Part shown: one piece after another, positions 21,734 through 33,600 of the stretch
Layout of the letters: each line of letters begins with the position of its first letter
How positions within the stretch are numbered: the stretch's first letter is position 1
NCBI GenBank assembly: GCA_020080175.1
Contig: JAGHQL010000015.1
Span: forward strand, 62,001 to 126,000
DNA length: 64,000 nt
Reading direction: 5' to 3'
Source: Glutinoglossum americanum
Taxonomy: Eukaryota > Ascomycota > Geoglossomycetes > Geoglossales > Geoglossaceae
The notes under the pieces: generated by a model
Databases searched by the model: none
What the model saw: only the letters and a program-made list of their open reading frames with translations
What the model was told of the DNA's origin: nothing
Made by a program: the position numbers and the translations under genes

Positions 21734-24700
21734 ATGTTTTCGGCCGAATCCTCTGCACGCCTCCCTCCTCAATCAACTACACTTCGCAACACTCGACGCC
21801 GACCTCGTCAACTCTCGGGAGAAGGTGCGGGCACATTACCACGGGCAAAGAGGCAACGTAGTGTACTGGGTGATGACACGTTCTTCGCGCCTGTAGTTAC
21901 AGAGACGGGTCGTGACCGTGTATCGTCTGGGGAACTTGCGGGTACTCATGGCCGGAGGCGCAAGGGAGGGGAGTCGATGGACATGGTTATCAGAGAGAGG
22001 AAGGCTGGGGAGAGGGGGAGTAAGGAAGATGGAATTGTCTTGGTGTGTTGGACCTGGCTTTTACTTTGTGGGGTAACTGATGAGTGTATGAGTTAGACCA
22101 AGAACGATAATTTTGTCGTTACGAAGCTTCCTGGCTTCCCGGACTACGTTCGAAATAATACGAATGGTAGGTTAAATATATCTGCCTCGTGCTGTCGATC
22201 TTAGGCTTCAAGCTAATGTCATTCAAAGAGCGTCTTCAAGGTCTGGTTTCCTCTGTTACCTCTTACGCCCTTCTCCTTACGCCTACCCATGCCTTGGTGT
22301 GGTCCTATATCGCCTCCCATTCATCTCCAGAGACTTTCTGCTTTACACTTCCCGCCCCGACATCAAATGCCATGGGATCTTTGCCTCTTGGGTCCCTTGT
22401 CTCCCCATCCACTTCTTCAGCCGAACCAGGTGTTGTTGTCGTCATGCCTATTACGGGCAAAGTGGTTTACTGGGATTCTATCTCACGCGCTGCTGCCCAA
22501 GACCTTTTCCGGCAACAAAAACAAGGCGTTCAGGGTTCTGTGGGCTCGATGCTGGGCGGCGAGACCGTATCGGCTGTCGTGAACGCGGAACCAGCGGGGT
22601 TCATCCTCGCATTTAGTAGCGGAAGGATTGCCCACCTTAGTGTCAAAGATGGCCAGGGGAGGCCGGCCATAACCGTGAACTTCATGCGAAGCCCCAACGT
22701 CAGTTCATCAGGTGGTTTGCTCGGTTCTCTGAAAAATGCTTTCATGGGTAGTGGATGGAGGAGGGGTATCGTTGCCGCTCGAGCAGGGAGAATCATTGGG
22801 AGAGGGGAGAGAGAAGTAGCGGTTGTAACAGCGAAGGGCCAAGTTCAACTGTGGGATGTGAATAGGGCAGGAAATTATGCGCTTCGAGGGGAAGCGGACA
22901 CAAGGGAAGGTATAATGGATGCTATGAGGAGAGCAGGTGTGCTGCCCATCCAAGTGGCTGAGGACGAAGTAGAGGTCCTCGATTTCGCCTTCGCTCAAGG
23001 CATCTCTGAAGGAAATGATAATGCTCTACATGGAGACGGAGTGGGAGAAACTAATATCATCGCCTTGGTCACCTATCCTAGCAAGGCATCCGTGTCTTAC
23101 ACTTTGGTGGAGTTGTGCATTGGCAATGGGTTTACGTCCGTCGGGAGGGTTCATACGATTAGTTGTTATACTAACCCAAGAGAGCAGTCACCAACATCAA
23201 GACCTAGGATATATCTACCTGCTCCGGGTCATACGGCTTTTGTTGTCTTTACCCACGCCATAGTTATCGTATCGCTAATCCGAGGGCTAGACTCACCCGA
23301 CCAACAGTTACTCCCTGGAGCCGGCAGTCCCCCGAAAGCCTTTCAGGATGTCATCGACTTCCGAGATGACGTCAGTGTCGAAGTTGTTGGTAGTGGCGAG
23401 GAGCACGGTATCTCCGCAGATTCGACAGGAGCAGAAGACAGCAAGTCTCACCGCCGACGATCAAAGCATCCAGCTTGCGTTCTTCTTGTTAAGGGTGGAG
23501 GCGTCCTGAGAGTGACTGCCTTCCCGGCAAAGCATGAAATCGGCGTTGGCGGGGACCTGGAGTTTACTCTCAAGTCCAAGATCCTGAAAAGCAAAATTGA
23601 ACAGGCTATATTCTATGGCTCTGAACCCCAGAACCCTCTCAATTTTGCAGCACGCTCAGGAACTCAGTATTCATTAGCGGATGTTGAGGAGGCAGCACTA
23701 GAAATAAGTAAGGAAATTTTGGACTCAACGTCCAAGTACATACCGACAATTACACCTTCCATGGATAACCAGCTCCACCAACGAGCAGATGCACTAGCGC
23801 TCCTGGCTCTCCACCTGAAGGAGAACTACCCGCCATTACCCCGTCTAACAAAGTGGAAGTTGTTGTGGGGCGCCGAAAAACTTGCAGCTGCGAGGGCAAT
23901 GTGGAAAAATTACGACACTCAGCTGAAAGAGAGGAAACCGGGAGAGAAGCAAAGCCTTCAATCGGAGCTCTATTTTATGCTAGGCGATAACCTCAAGACA
24001 ACAGTGAATGAGGAGGTAGGCGAATTAGATGAGGTCAGGCAGTGGTTCACCAGGGATGTATCACGCATCGAACATGTCGCCCAGTGGCTATGGCATACAA
24101 CAGTCAACCTATACGAAAACGAAGGGAAGAAATCGTATACTGAGCTCATGCCACCACTTGCAGAGGCTCAGGGGGTTTCCCTAGTGATTTTCGAGACGGC
24201 CCTTTTGTTTCGAAAAGAGAACGCACCAGCTTATGGGCTTGAGAATGAAGCTTTGACTAGCGATGGCATACTTGCAGAAGGCTACAAGAATATGCCTGAA
24301 TTTTGGACATCTACTACAGATGGGGTCCAAGTGACTAACAAGATTGTAGAATTAGCAAGAAACATGCTAATGAGGTTCCACAAGTATACGGATCAACCAG
24401 TTAGAGGTCCTCCAGGAGAGGAAAATTGGGACCCGCAGGTGTATAAAAAGATCCTCAAGAATTATCCACGGCATATCGAGCTCTGCCAACTCACCTACTT
24501 GGAGAGGATATCCTGGCTTGAGGCTTTCGATGACGGCGAATTGAAGGAGAAGGCATCCGAAATTGCAGAAGACACCAAAATGCAGCATGTTACCTTGCGA
24601 AGGAAACAAATTATGAGTCTTGAAGCTCTTGGACTGATACGAGATGCATATTATCTATCAGAAAAATTCAAGGACTTTACAACTTTGGTGGGCTTGGTAA

Positions 24701-26236
24701 TCAGGGACGTCACGAAGACAACGGAAGCCCTCCAGCAACTTGGTTTGGATGATAGCGAGAAGGCAGGGCTTGAGGCGGAGTTGGAAGCTGTTGCTCAAAG
24801 AATCGATAAATATTATCAGAAATTCGGTCACCACTGGGCTAGAGCACTTTACCAGAACTACGTCCAAGCAGGCCGCTTGTCGTCGCTAATGGAAAATGGT
24901 GACGATGAAAGATACCAAAAGTATCTTACAACTTATTTGCGGAGTGATCCGCGATTACTGAAACTCAGCTGGATTAATGATGTCCTTAACGGCAAGAACT
25001 ACGACAGCGCCGGGAAAACACTGATGCAGATTGCCGATTCGAGAGAGCGTGATCTCTGGAGCAAAAAGGTGGAGCTTAGCCTTGGGAAGCTCGCCAGATT
25101 AGCCGCGACTCAAGCCGTGACGGAAGGGGATAACCCTGAGGAGGTCAAGCAAAACATTAACCAAGTTCAAAACCAGCTTGGCGTCATTAGTATCCAAGAA
25201 GTTCTGTATCGGCAGGTAGCGCCAGTTCTGCACGGAGCGATTGATAGAGACGCCGAGGCGCAGCTGGCAATGGATCTTTTCGCACATGTCAGAACCGTCA
25301 TGACATCGATGTATGAGAGGCTTACAAAAGCGGTTATGATGCTCGTCAACCGCCAGAGTATGCCGGTCCACTATTTGATCGACCTTTTGACACTCGTTGA
25401 ATTGCCTAGGGAGGAGAAAAGCATGCACAGTGGGTCCGGGCAGGAGTTTTACCTGGCGTTGAAGGCGCTACAGTTGAGTGGAGTGGAAGGAAGGAAAAGG
25501 GATGCCACCGAGAAGATGATATGGAGGAGAGCCTACATCCGAGAGGACTGGGACAAGATCAACAATACTGAATTCCAAGATGATGCTATGGTTGAGAGGA
25601 CGACATCAAACACTGCTGTTTTCATGACGCTGTTAACTGGTCTTCGAAAAGGTGCGTCGTCTTCGCCAATGATAATCTGCTTGAAACCTGCTAACCCGTC
25701 CAATAGATTTCTGGCGATCGCCTCCCCTTACAAATCCCGACGGATCTCAAACTAAGGATCCGTTGGAGTGTCTCGGCAATGGAATCAATGCCGACGTTTA
25801 CGACGACATCAAAGACCCCGAAGTTTTGAATCTACTTTTGGCGGAACTTGAGCACGAGGATGTGAAGCTCAAACACTACCTCGCTAAAGCAAGACTGCAG
25901 ATGTGGGTTCAAGGCATCGTAGATGCAGCCGCAAAGGCATACAGCGATGAACTAGGGAAAGAGACAGAAAAGGAAAAGGGCCTGTACGATCTAGAGAGCA
26001 AAATGAAGAGAGGTTTTCGAATTGGTGCACTAGAAGAAGGTAAGGACTTCGAGGGCGATATGGCGATGGAAGATGACGACGATGGCCAGACGGAAGAAGA
26101 GGCACAGGGAAGGAAAACTGTCAGATGGGAGACACCCGCTCTTGTACTGAAGCTCGACAAAAAGGGAGGAATACTTTACCGCAGTCACGAAAATGCGGAG
26201 GACAATTCTGGAGATGGGATCTTTGAGTGGTATTGA
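21734..26236 (+). CDS. NUP133: Nucleoporin Nup133
   Basis: Model join(21734..22042, 22097..22166, 22205..25651, 25707..26236), 1451 aa, typical for filamentous fungi. The N-terminus is basic and disordered (TRRRPRQLSGEG). A seven-bladed propeller region follows, whose start is recognisable (SYALLLTPTHALVWSYI, SSPETFCFTLP, LGSLVSPSTSS, GKVVYWDSIS, AGFILAFSSGRIAHLSV). From about residue 620 to the end it is an alpha-solenoid (EHVAQWLWHTTVNLYENEG, FGHHWARALYQNY, AQLAMDLFAHVRT). It belongs to the Y (Nup84) complex of the nuclear pore scaffold. The intron at 22167-22204 is only 38 nt, short but in frame, and its removal gives a continuous propeller strand. The C-terminal exon ends acidic, IFEWY. 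Confidence 0.92.
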
Positions 26237-27236
26237 GAGGCCCCTGGTTGATACGGAAACGAGAGCAAATGCCGAGAAAGGCCTTTCTGTATGTAGTGCA
26301 CGTCGAGAAGCCAAATATGGGTCTCTAGAATCGAGATTATGAGGTTCCCTTTGTATGTAGCACGTTGTTATGTCTAAACGCGATGTACTACGTACATACG
26401 ATTATGTATGGTTAACTAGTGTGGCGCTCTGCAGTACTTATGGACTCGAGCCACACATGTAGGTATATTCCCGTGCGCCCAGTAGAGTTATGTATGCCTA
26501 TCTATTCACGCTCCGATGACAGCTGTTATTATTGATTGGAAATGCACGAGTTTTAATGTCGCTTGGTGCAGACGCCGTAATTGGAGATGATTGACCAGCC
26601 ACATTCTAGTGACCATCTGAAATGCAGATTTAATCCTCCAACCAGAGCGCGTATCTTTAGCTAGGCAAGATTGCGCGGGCGCGGCTATGTATGAACACCC
26701 ATGCGGGTTTAAAATGTGATTAGGCCTATTTACAGTGACCTTGGAGCTACCGTCCATAGAGTGGCAGGTGTTAGATTGAGTGTTGAGTTTGCATGCGGAG
26801 TTTGTTCTGCCGATTCGAAGGCGCGCCGTGTTTGGCGCGTTAGACAGGGCAAAGGGGACAGCGGTGTGAAATATATGGGAGGGGGGGCTTGCTGCAAGTC
26901 TGTGCGGATGTAACCCGTTGTGTGATGGCCGTTGTATTATGTACGAGAGGCAGTTGGTGTGAAGGCTGCAGGCACCTGGGGTTGAATTTCAGAAACCCCA
27001 CCAATGACAAATTCTCTCTGGCATTCTCGTTACACTTTCTCTTTTTTTCTTTTCTCCGGGGCACAGTTTGTGCTTCGAGGAATTTGGTTCGTACTCCGGA
27101 GTGCAAGACAGGGCAGAAGAGCAATTTTACCCCGTCATCACGCCACAGTCGTATTCTCTTCCCTTTCCCCTGCCCGCAAGTGGCTTTTTGCCTATCGTGG
27201 TCCCGTTGATTTGTTCTCCGGTGCGGTCAGACGGTG
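26237..27236. other. Intergenic, NUP133 to CK1 leader
   Basis: It holds NUP133 3' sequence with several short palindromic bits near 26390-26480, then the promoter of the casein kinase gene. No gene is seen. Confidence 0.5.
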
Positions 27237-28012
27237 AATGTGCTTTTTTGGCTGCCAAGTCTCTACTGCCTGCTTACTGCGGCTACAACCAACTAACACG
27301 AAAACCCGCTAAGAAGCTCCCGCGCCTCACCAGTGCGTTTACCCGATTCTTTTCGTCCAAAACCTCATCACCTCACACTCTCTCTACCTTCTCGTGTCAT
27401 ATAGGAAGACACGCGGAATAACATAGAGTTCGGCCGGTGCTGTCTTCCAATCCACTGTCCATCTCGGGATTTTCCTGTTGTGCGAGGGAAGAGGAAGAAG
27501 TTTCCGGTGTGCAATATTCTTTTCCGAGAGGTCGAACGTTCACCCTTTCACGCTATCACGACTCCGATATTCAACGACAATTAGACTGGGGAACTGCTAT
27601 TATCAAGAGCCACAGTTTTTCGTTCATTTTCCCTCGAAAATTGGAAATTGCCCGGCATATCCTTATCGAACTTATCTTTTCTCGCTCGACCTTCACCTAA
27701 ATCGCTTTTTCGGGTAGACGCTGCGTCGTTTGGGGAAATTGTGAGTTGATTCGCCTTTAAATTCATCGACACTCACGCATCATCCATCATTTTATCAGCC
27801 TCGACTTAAACCTTCCATTTAGTGTAGCGCCATCTCACCAACTGCTGCAAAGCTATTATTCTTGTTCAAGACTGCTAATTGAGGCATCTAGTATTCAGCC
27901 TAGCAGGAAGATCTGGTGACAGCCAAGTGCTTGCTCATCGAGCTCCCCTTCGAACCCTCAGACCTGACCTTGCCTACCACCAGCCATCCTCAACTAGAGA
28001 AAAACATTCGCC
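27237..28012 (+). promoter_or_regulatory. Long AUG-free leader of the CK1 gene
   Basis: About 775 bp upstream of the CK1 start codon contain no ATG on the coding strand. It is CT-rich in blocks and includes a possible 5' UTR intron at 27741-27798 (gtgagt donor, ttatcag acceptor). About twelve ATGs would be expected by chance at even base use. The pattern implies a long transcribed leader kept free of upstream starts. Confidence 0.6.
27741..27798 (+). other. Possible 5' UTR intron of the CK1 gene
   Basis: A strong donor (gtgagt) and a ttttatcag acceptor are 58 nt apart, the usual intron size for this window. It lies inside the AUG-free leader. Inferred from consensus only. Confidence 0.4.
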
Positions 28013-29585
28013 ATGGCATCGTCGTCGTCGAATGTCGTGGGGGTGCACTACCGGGTAGGGAAGAAGATCGGCGAAGGTTCTTTCGGAGTCATCTTCGAAG
28101 GAACAAACTTGCTCAACAATCAACAAGTCGCCATCAAGTTTGTACGTCACCAAATCGTTTGGGGTAGCACATCAACTCATTCCAGCCTATAGGAACCCCG
28201 GAAGAGCGACGCGCCCCAGCTTCGAGATGAATATCGGACATATAAAATTCTCGTCGGATGCCGTGAGTGCTTTTTCAATATCTCTACTACTATGAACTTC
28301 AACTAACTACGGCGTAGCGGGGATACCTAATGTTTATTACTTCGGTCAGGAGGGGCTTCACAATATTCTAGTGATAGACCTGCTTGGTCCCAGCCTTGAA
28401 GACCTTTTCGATCATTGTAATCGAAGGTTTTCAACGAAGACTGTAGTGATGGTCGCGAAACAGATGGTAGCCATCCTGCAGTTTAATCCCTAACTAGGTT
28501 TTGTCTAACATGTGCCTAGCTCTCTCGGGTCCAAACTATACATGAGAAGAATCTAATCTATCGAGACATCAAACCGGACAACTTCCTCATTGGCAGGCCA
28601 GGGTCAAAGTCAGCTAATGTCATTCATGTGGTCGACTTTGGGATGGCGAAGCAATACAGGGATCCTAAAACCAAGCAACATATTCCTTACAGAGAGAGAA
28701 AATCGCTATCTGGCACAGCGAGATACATGAGTATAAACACGCATCTCGGGCGTGAGCAATCTCGAAGGGATGACCTGGAGGCTTTGGGACATGTTTTCAT
28801 GTACTTCTTGAGAGGAGGTCTGCCATGGCAGGGTTTGAAAGCGGCTACGAATAAGCAAAAGTATGAGAAAATTGGGGAAAAGAAACAGACCACTGCCATC
28901 AAGGACCTATGTGACGGATTCCCTGGTATGTTGTGCAGGATATGCTCTATTTGAATATTGCTAATAATACGCAGAGGAGTTTAATAAGTACCTCAGTTAT
29001 GTCCGTAACCTCGGTTTTGAGGATACACCCGACTATGACTATCTACGAGACCTCTTCACGCAGGCACTAAAGAACACAGGGGAGGTAGAGGATGGAGAGT
29101 ACGATTGGATGAAGCTCAACAACGGAAAGGGATGGGAAGCTATGAAGCAGCATCCCTCACAACACCATCTCCACCAGCCAAATGCAGTCCCGAACTCCTC
29201 GCAGAGAGAATTGCACAATGTCAGCGCTCCTGCTCGTGGACAACCATCCCCAGGACCTCTCACCGCCGCCCGTTTAAACGCCGCGCAACCCCCGCCTCCA
29301 TCCCCGGCGAAACCGGGAGTGGGCAAAACGCGCGAACGGCAAAGCGCCTCCGGCGCACTGCCACAAAAGCGTCAGAGCGGAGCGGCGGGGGGCCTAGCAG
29401 ACGTCGTCACTCCAACCGCCTCAACGCAGGCACAGTTCCAAAACAGTCAGACGAATTTACCACGCCGGATGAGCCAGATTCAACCGAATATGAACCAACA
29501 GATGGTGCAGAACACTCGGCAAAACTCGGAACCGCATCCGACGGCATTCCAGAAACTGATGAAGGTCCTATGCTGCGGTAGATGA
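28013..29585 (+). CDS. Casein kinase I, membrane-anchored (Yck/Cki1 type)
   Basis: Model join(28013..28141, 28193..28262, 28318..28466, 28520..28925, 28975..29585), 454 aa. A complete CK1 catalytic domain (residues ~14-300) is visible: glycine loop GEGSFG, Lys of VAIKF, catalytic loop [16 protein letters not shown], and the CK1-specific [16 protein letters not shown] in place of the usual APE. A Pro/Gln/Ser-rich tail follows and ends KVLCCGR, where the double Cys is the palmitoylation site of plasma-membrane Yck1/Yck2 and S. pombe Cki1-3. Such kinases act in nutrient sensing, endocytosis and morphogenesis. Four introns of 45-60 nt join in frame. The leader is unusually long. Which paralogue it is cannot be decided here. 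Confidence 0.93.
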
Positions 29586-30527
29586 TCCTCCACGTATTCA
29601 TAGGTGCGTTTGATCACTCCTCGTAGTAAGTATGTCGCGTACTTTGGATCTAAACTGACATAGCTCGTAGGAGCGTGATAGATTCAGAACCGTAGATTAG
29701 CTCCCAGAGGGATTTCCTTTTGTTGTTTTTTGTATTGCCAAGAACGTTTTCGTCGGATGGGTTTTTGCCAAAATCCGGGTGGTAGTCCATCGATAATGTC
29801 ATTGCATAGGAGCGCGTTAGTTACGATCCTGTCGTTCTCGGCTTGCTATAACATGTTCTCATTGCTTCTCTTTTTTTCATGGATTAGAGCCCCTCTGGCC
29901 GCCACGACTCTCGTTGGTTCCGCACCCCACTGCTCAATACCATACGTAAATCATGAGCTTGTCCGATAGCTTTCTAGAGCTTCTTCGAGCTTCTCGACTC
30001 CCGTATTTCCCTTTCGACGCTGTAATCATTTAATCTCACCCTCCTCTACCGCCTTGTCCTCTTCCAAACAAAATCCATTTTGCATGTATCAATCAATGGT
30101 TTTGTGGCACCTTGACTGCAAAGTTGTTTGAACGGTAGTTCTGGGTAGCGTTGGCCGGCAGCATTGTTTGGTGGGAGCTTAAACTGAGAAAAAAAAAATA
30201 AAGGTCTTCCTATTTTTGTAAGGCTGCTAAATAGCATCAATCTGGCACATGGCCTATCGCTCGCTGTAAAATAAGATTTCAGACTCGGTCTACTCAGTGG
30301 ACAAAGCTCCCTTCAAGGTCAAGATACGATAGCATATTCAGCACACAAATTAGCACTCACAACATCGTAATCTAGTCAAAATAGGCTCAGCGATTCATAC
30401 ATGAGTCCAACCTCAACGGAAATGAAACCCGCTTTTGTGCACCAGTCACCTATATAAACAATGCAAGATCGAAACACGTAAAGTAATAATTCCGCCCCGA
30501 TAAGACCCATCACCTTACATAATAGGC
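29586..30527. other. Convergent intergenic, CK1 / p24
   Basis: The two 3' ends face each other over 942 bp. It contains a poly-A-like run at 30187-30200 and T-rich text, consistent with untranslated regions and terminators. No gene is seen. Confidence 0.6.
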
Positions 30528-31426
30528 TCAAGTAAGCTTCTGCTTGATGAAGAATGCCCTGAGATGCGATAGCTGCCATGCGCAAGTGACACCTAGTACA
30601 GCGAGCTGGAGAAGCGTCCATCGGACTACGCGGCTATTTGTAGATTCGGATTGGTCTCTGAATTCTGCTTCTCGTGCCTGGAGTGGGAGGTTAGTATATT
30701 CAACTTTTCGTCTCTCGGAGAGTGGTATTGGAAGGACGGGGAATACCCTTTGGAAAACCTGCTCGCGTTTAATGTCCAACAGTCTGCCATTTAGATCCTT
30801 GACCTTCTGAACAATGTCCTGGATCTTGCCCTTGTCGCTACTCTCAATATCACTGGTCGTGCCAATCGCTAAGTCGAGGGAGAGCTTGACGCCTCCTAGG
30901 ACGTGTCCACCGCTTAGCCAACCAGGGTTCGGCGCTGTGGACGTAGCGGTGAAGCAGAGTTTGTGTTCGCCGGAGTCGGCGGCGCTAAAGGTGAAGGAGC
31001 CTTTGCTGGCACCTTTGACGTTTACGACGCGGTGATCGTTGTCAAAGGCTTCCTATGTGGGAGGTTAGTGGGGTATATGAAGAGCATTTCGCGGGAGGGG
31101 GTGCTTGCATCGACATAGATGTTCACCCCCAGTTGTGGGTTTGCCTCGAACTGAGAATTTGAAGGGTTGTATTCCTCAGCTGAATAGTGACCTGCGAGAC
31201 AACTATGTCAGCATATATTTGAAGGTTCGTGAGACTACAGATCCATAACCGTAAAGGGGGGGAATGGCCACCCACCGACAACAAGTGTGTCTTTTGGCAG
31301 CTCCTCGAAGAAGCACTTAGGCGTCGTGCCATCGAGATAGAAGAAGAGGGATTTTACTGGAATGACAAGCGTTGCAAGAGCAAGCGCTGTCAGAGCTTGT
31401 GGTATCCGCATTCGCAGGCGCGCCAT
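30528..31426 (-). CDS. p24-family cargo receptor (Erp/Emp24-like)
   Basis: Model complement(join(30528..30677, 30747..31052, 31109..31191, 31276..31426)), 229 aa, the normal p24 length. It has a signal peptide (to about residue 26, ending PVKS), a GOLD domain (LFFYLDGTTPKCFFEEL ... GSFTFSAADSGEHKLCFT, with the conserved Cys pair), a coiled-coil stalk (LNGRLLDIKREQVFQRAREAEF), one TM helix (WTLLQLAVLGVTCAWQL) and a short cytosolic tail FFIKQKLT. The tail carries a diphenylalanine COPII signal and a KxKxx COPI signal. p24 proteins cycle between ER and Golgi. Erp1/Erp5-type members look closest. The second intron uses a GC donor (see findings). Confidence 0.9.
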
Positions 31427-31704
31427 TGGGAGTTGTATAAAATTTTCGGAGGCGTGAAGGGGGCTGTAGAGTGGACGAAGATGGAGTAGACTTTCCTTTA
31501 TCTCTCTGTCCTATATGTTTGAATTAGAATTTGGAAAGGGGACGTGGTCAAAAATTCGCGATCACGTGATACTGAGGCTCAATATCTTCGAGGAGGAACT
31601 TTGTGAATCGCCATTTTGCGCTCCGGCCACAACTGAGCTTAAGACAATCGGTCGAGAAGCAGATAGCCAATAACTAGACCCTTGAATCGAGAGAGAATTC
31701 TGAA
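31427..31704. promoter_or_regulatory. Bidirectional promoter, p24 / SWC4
   Basis: 278 bp separate the two divergent start codons. No clear core element is visible. Confidence 0.5.
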
Positions 31705-33600
31705 ATGACTTCTGCAGATGTCCGTGATATGCTGGATCTGCCCCAGGATGGGCATCCAAGGGCACCTCCTGCGAAGAAGCAGAAAACCGCCGAGAAACGG
31801 CCAGGTTTGCGCTCACTCTTGCTTCATTCAATGGTTATCACCTCACTAATAGCTAGTGTCCAGAGGGCATCACTCGGGAGCTGTTTGCTCTTCTCGGCGA
31901 GCGCGCACCACCTGTCGCCATCTCTGACCATGTCAAGTATAAGGGAAGGCCAAAATGGACACACAAAACACAGCCATGGTACACCTACGCGTATTATATC
32001 TACTGTATCATGTGCTGACTGCTATAGGGAGATGGCTCCGTTCACGAATCCCGCTAGAACAGATGGACTTGTGCTACACCACTGGCAGAAAAAGATCGAT
32101 CCCAAGCCTGCACCTGTCGCAACACCAGCTGAGACGAGTGGGTCTTCTGGAGAAAATCAAGAGACTAACCCCTCCAATGCCAGCTCGAGCTATTACTTTG
32201 CTAAGTATAACGTTACCGTCACTGTCCCTGAGTACACAGATAGTGAGTACGAAACTTATCTCCAGCACGAGGATTGGACAAAGGAGGAGACGGATTACTT
32301 GATCGATCTTTGCAAAGAATACGGCCTCAGATGGGTTGTAATAGTAGACCGATATGATTTTCAGTCATCGTCAAAGGTGGAGCAAGTGGATGAGGCCACA
32401 ACGGCCCTTGTCACTGAGCCGAAGGTCCGAACGATGGAAGTTCTTAAAGCTCGATACTACGGTATTGCCCGAAAAATGATGGAAGTTAAGACACCCGTTC
32501 CCAGCATGGCAAAGGCGGAATTTGAACTCTACGAGAAGACGAAATTCAATGCATCTCAGGAGGCAACGCGAAAAGACATGGCCAAGGCGCTGCTGTCACG
32601 CTCAACATCCGATCTTCAAGAGGAAGAAATCCTACTTACCGAAATCAGAAGAATTCTCAATACTCAAGACAAGCTGCTGGAAGAGAGAAAGGAACTTTAC
32701 GCGCGCCTCGAGAGCCCCCAAAACACTGGTGCCCACTCTCGGATGTACGACACGAGTCAGGGACTCAATCAGTTAATCCAGATACTTGTTGCATCGGATA
32801 AGGGCAAGAAGCGCAGATCTATTGTCGGCCTCAATGGGTCTATAGACATGGGATCCAGCCCTGCTATAGGAAGTTCTGGCCAGAACATCAGCGTTGGGTC
32901 TTACATGAGAGACGGCAAGGATACACCTCGTGATTCCGTAGGTGGGCCTAGTGGATCTGTCAAGAAGGGCTCCGCTCCTGCGCATTCAGAGCGGAGAAAA
33001 CTTACCGCTCAAGAGGAGAGGATATACGGTGTCACTCATCATGATCGGCTCACCTCTGGTGTGCAGTTCCGGAACGACAGAGTCCTCAAATTGGTCCAGG
33101 CTAAATCCAATATTCAAGCCCAGAGAGTCCAATCTGCTCTCGCGCAGCTCGAGATCCCTGCTAAACTCGTCATGCCCACCGCAAGGGTGTGTGCCGAATA
33201 TGAGAGACTCGTGCAGAACATCCACATACTCTTAGATATCAGAAAGGTGTATGAGAAGATAGAAAGCGAGATCAAGGTTCTCCAAGCTCAGAAGGAAGAA
33301 AGAGAACGTAGGGAGAGGCTAGAGCGCGGCGAGCCAGAACCCGAAACAGAGGAGAATACAAAAGTAGACACGGCGATGGATGTGGATGGTGCCGAGGGTG
33401 GGCGTACGATTACCGGACAAGTGAAGGAGGTGAAGGAAGAGAAGGAGGAGGAAGCGAATACTGGCATCGGTGGCGGGGACGCTGCGGGTTCACTTTCTGC
33501 CACTGCGTCTGCGCGCCCTAGTTCCGGTGGAGGACATAAGCGCAGCGCGAGCGTTATGAGCGCCGTGAGCGAGAAGTCTTCCAAGAGGCAAAAGAAGTAG
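31705..33600 (+). CDS. SWC4: SWR1/NuA4 subunit Swc4 (DMAP1 homologue)
   Basis: Model join(31705..31804, 31864..31978, 32028..33600), 595 aa. After a basic N-terminus (PPAKKQKTAEK), the conserved EGITRELFALLG leads into the region FTNPARTDGLVLHHWQKK. The SANT/Myb-like domain reads YTDSEYETYLQHEDWTKEETDYLIDLCKEYGLRWVVIVDRYDF. A helical block follows (TMEVLKARYYGIARKMM, ATRKDMAKALLSRS, EEEILLTEIRRIL), and the C-terminal part carries acidic and low-complexity segments ending KSSKRQKK. Swc4 is shared by SWR1 (H2A.Z exchange) and NuA4 (H4 acetylation). Splice sites restore the conserved start (the KRPEGITREL junction), so the model is firm. Confidence 0.93.
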   Translation: MTSADVRDMLDLPQDGHPRAPPAKKQKTAEKRPGLRSLLLHSMVITSLIASVQRASLGSCLLFSASAHHLSPSLTMSSIREGQNGHTKHSHGTPTRIISTVSCADCYREMAPFTNPARTDGLVLHHWQKKIDPKPAPVATPAETSGSSGENQETNPSNASSSYYFAKYNVTVTVPEYTDSEYETYLQHEDWTKEETDYLIDLCKEYGLRWVVIVDRYDFQSSSKVEQVDEATTALVTEPKVRTMEVLKARYYGIARKMMEVKTPVPSMAKAEFELYEKTKFNASQEATRKDMAKALLSRSTSDLQEEEILLTEIRRILNTQDKLLEERKELYARLESPQNTGAHSRMYDTSQGLNQLIQILVASDKGKKRRSIVGLNGSIDMGSSPAIGSSGQNISVGSYMRDGKDTPRDSVGGPSGSVKKGSAPAHSERRKLTAQEERIYGVTHHDRLTSGVQFRNDRVLKLVQAKSNIQAQRVQSALAQLEIPAKLVMPTARVCAEYERLVQNIHILLDIRKVYEKIESEIKVLQAQKEERERRERLERGEPEPETEENTKVDTAMDVDGAEGGRTITGQVKEVKEEKEEEANTGIGGGDAAGSLSATASARPSSGGGHKRSASVMSAVSEKSSKRQKK

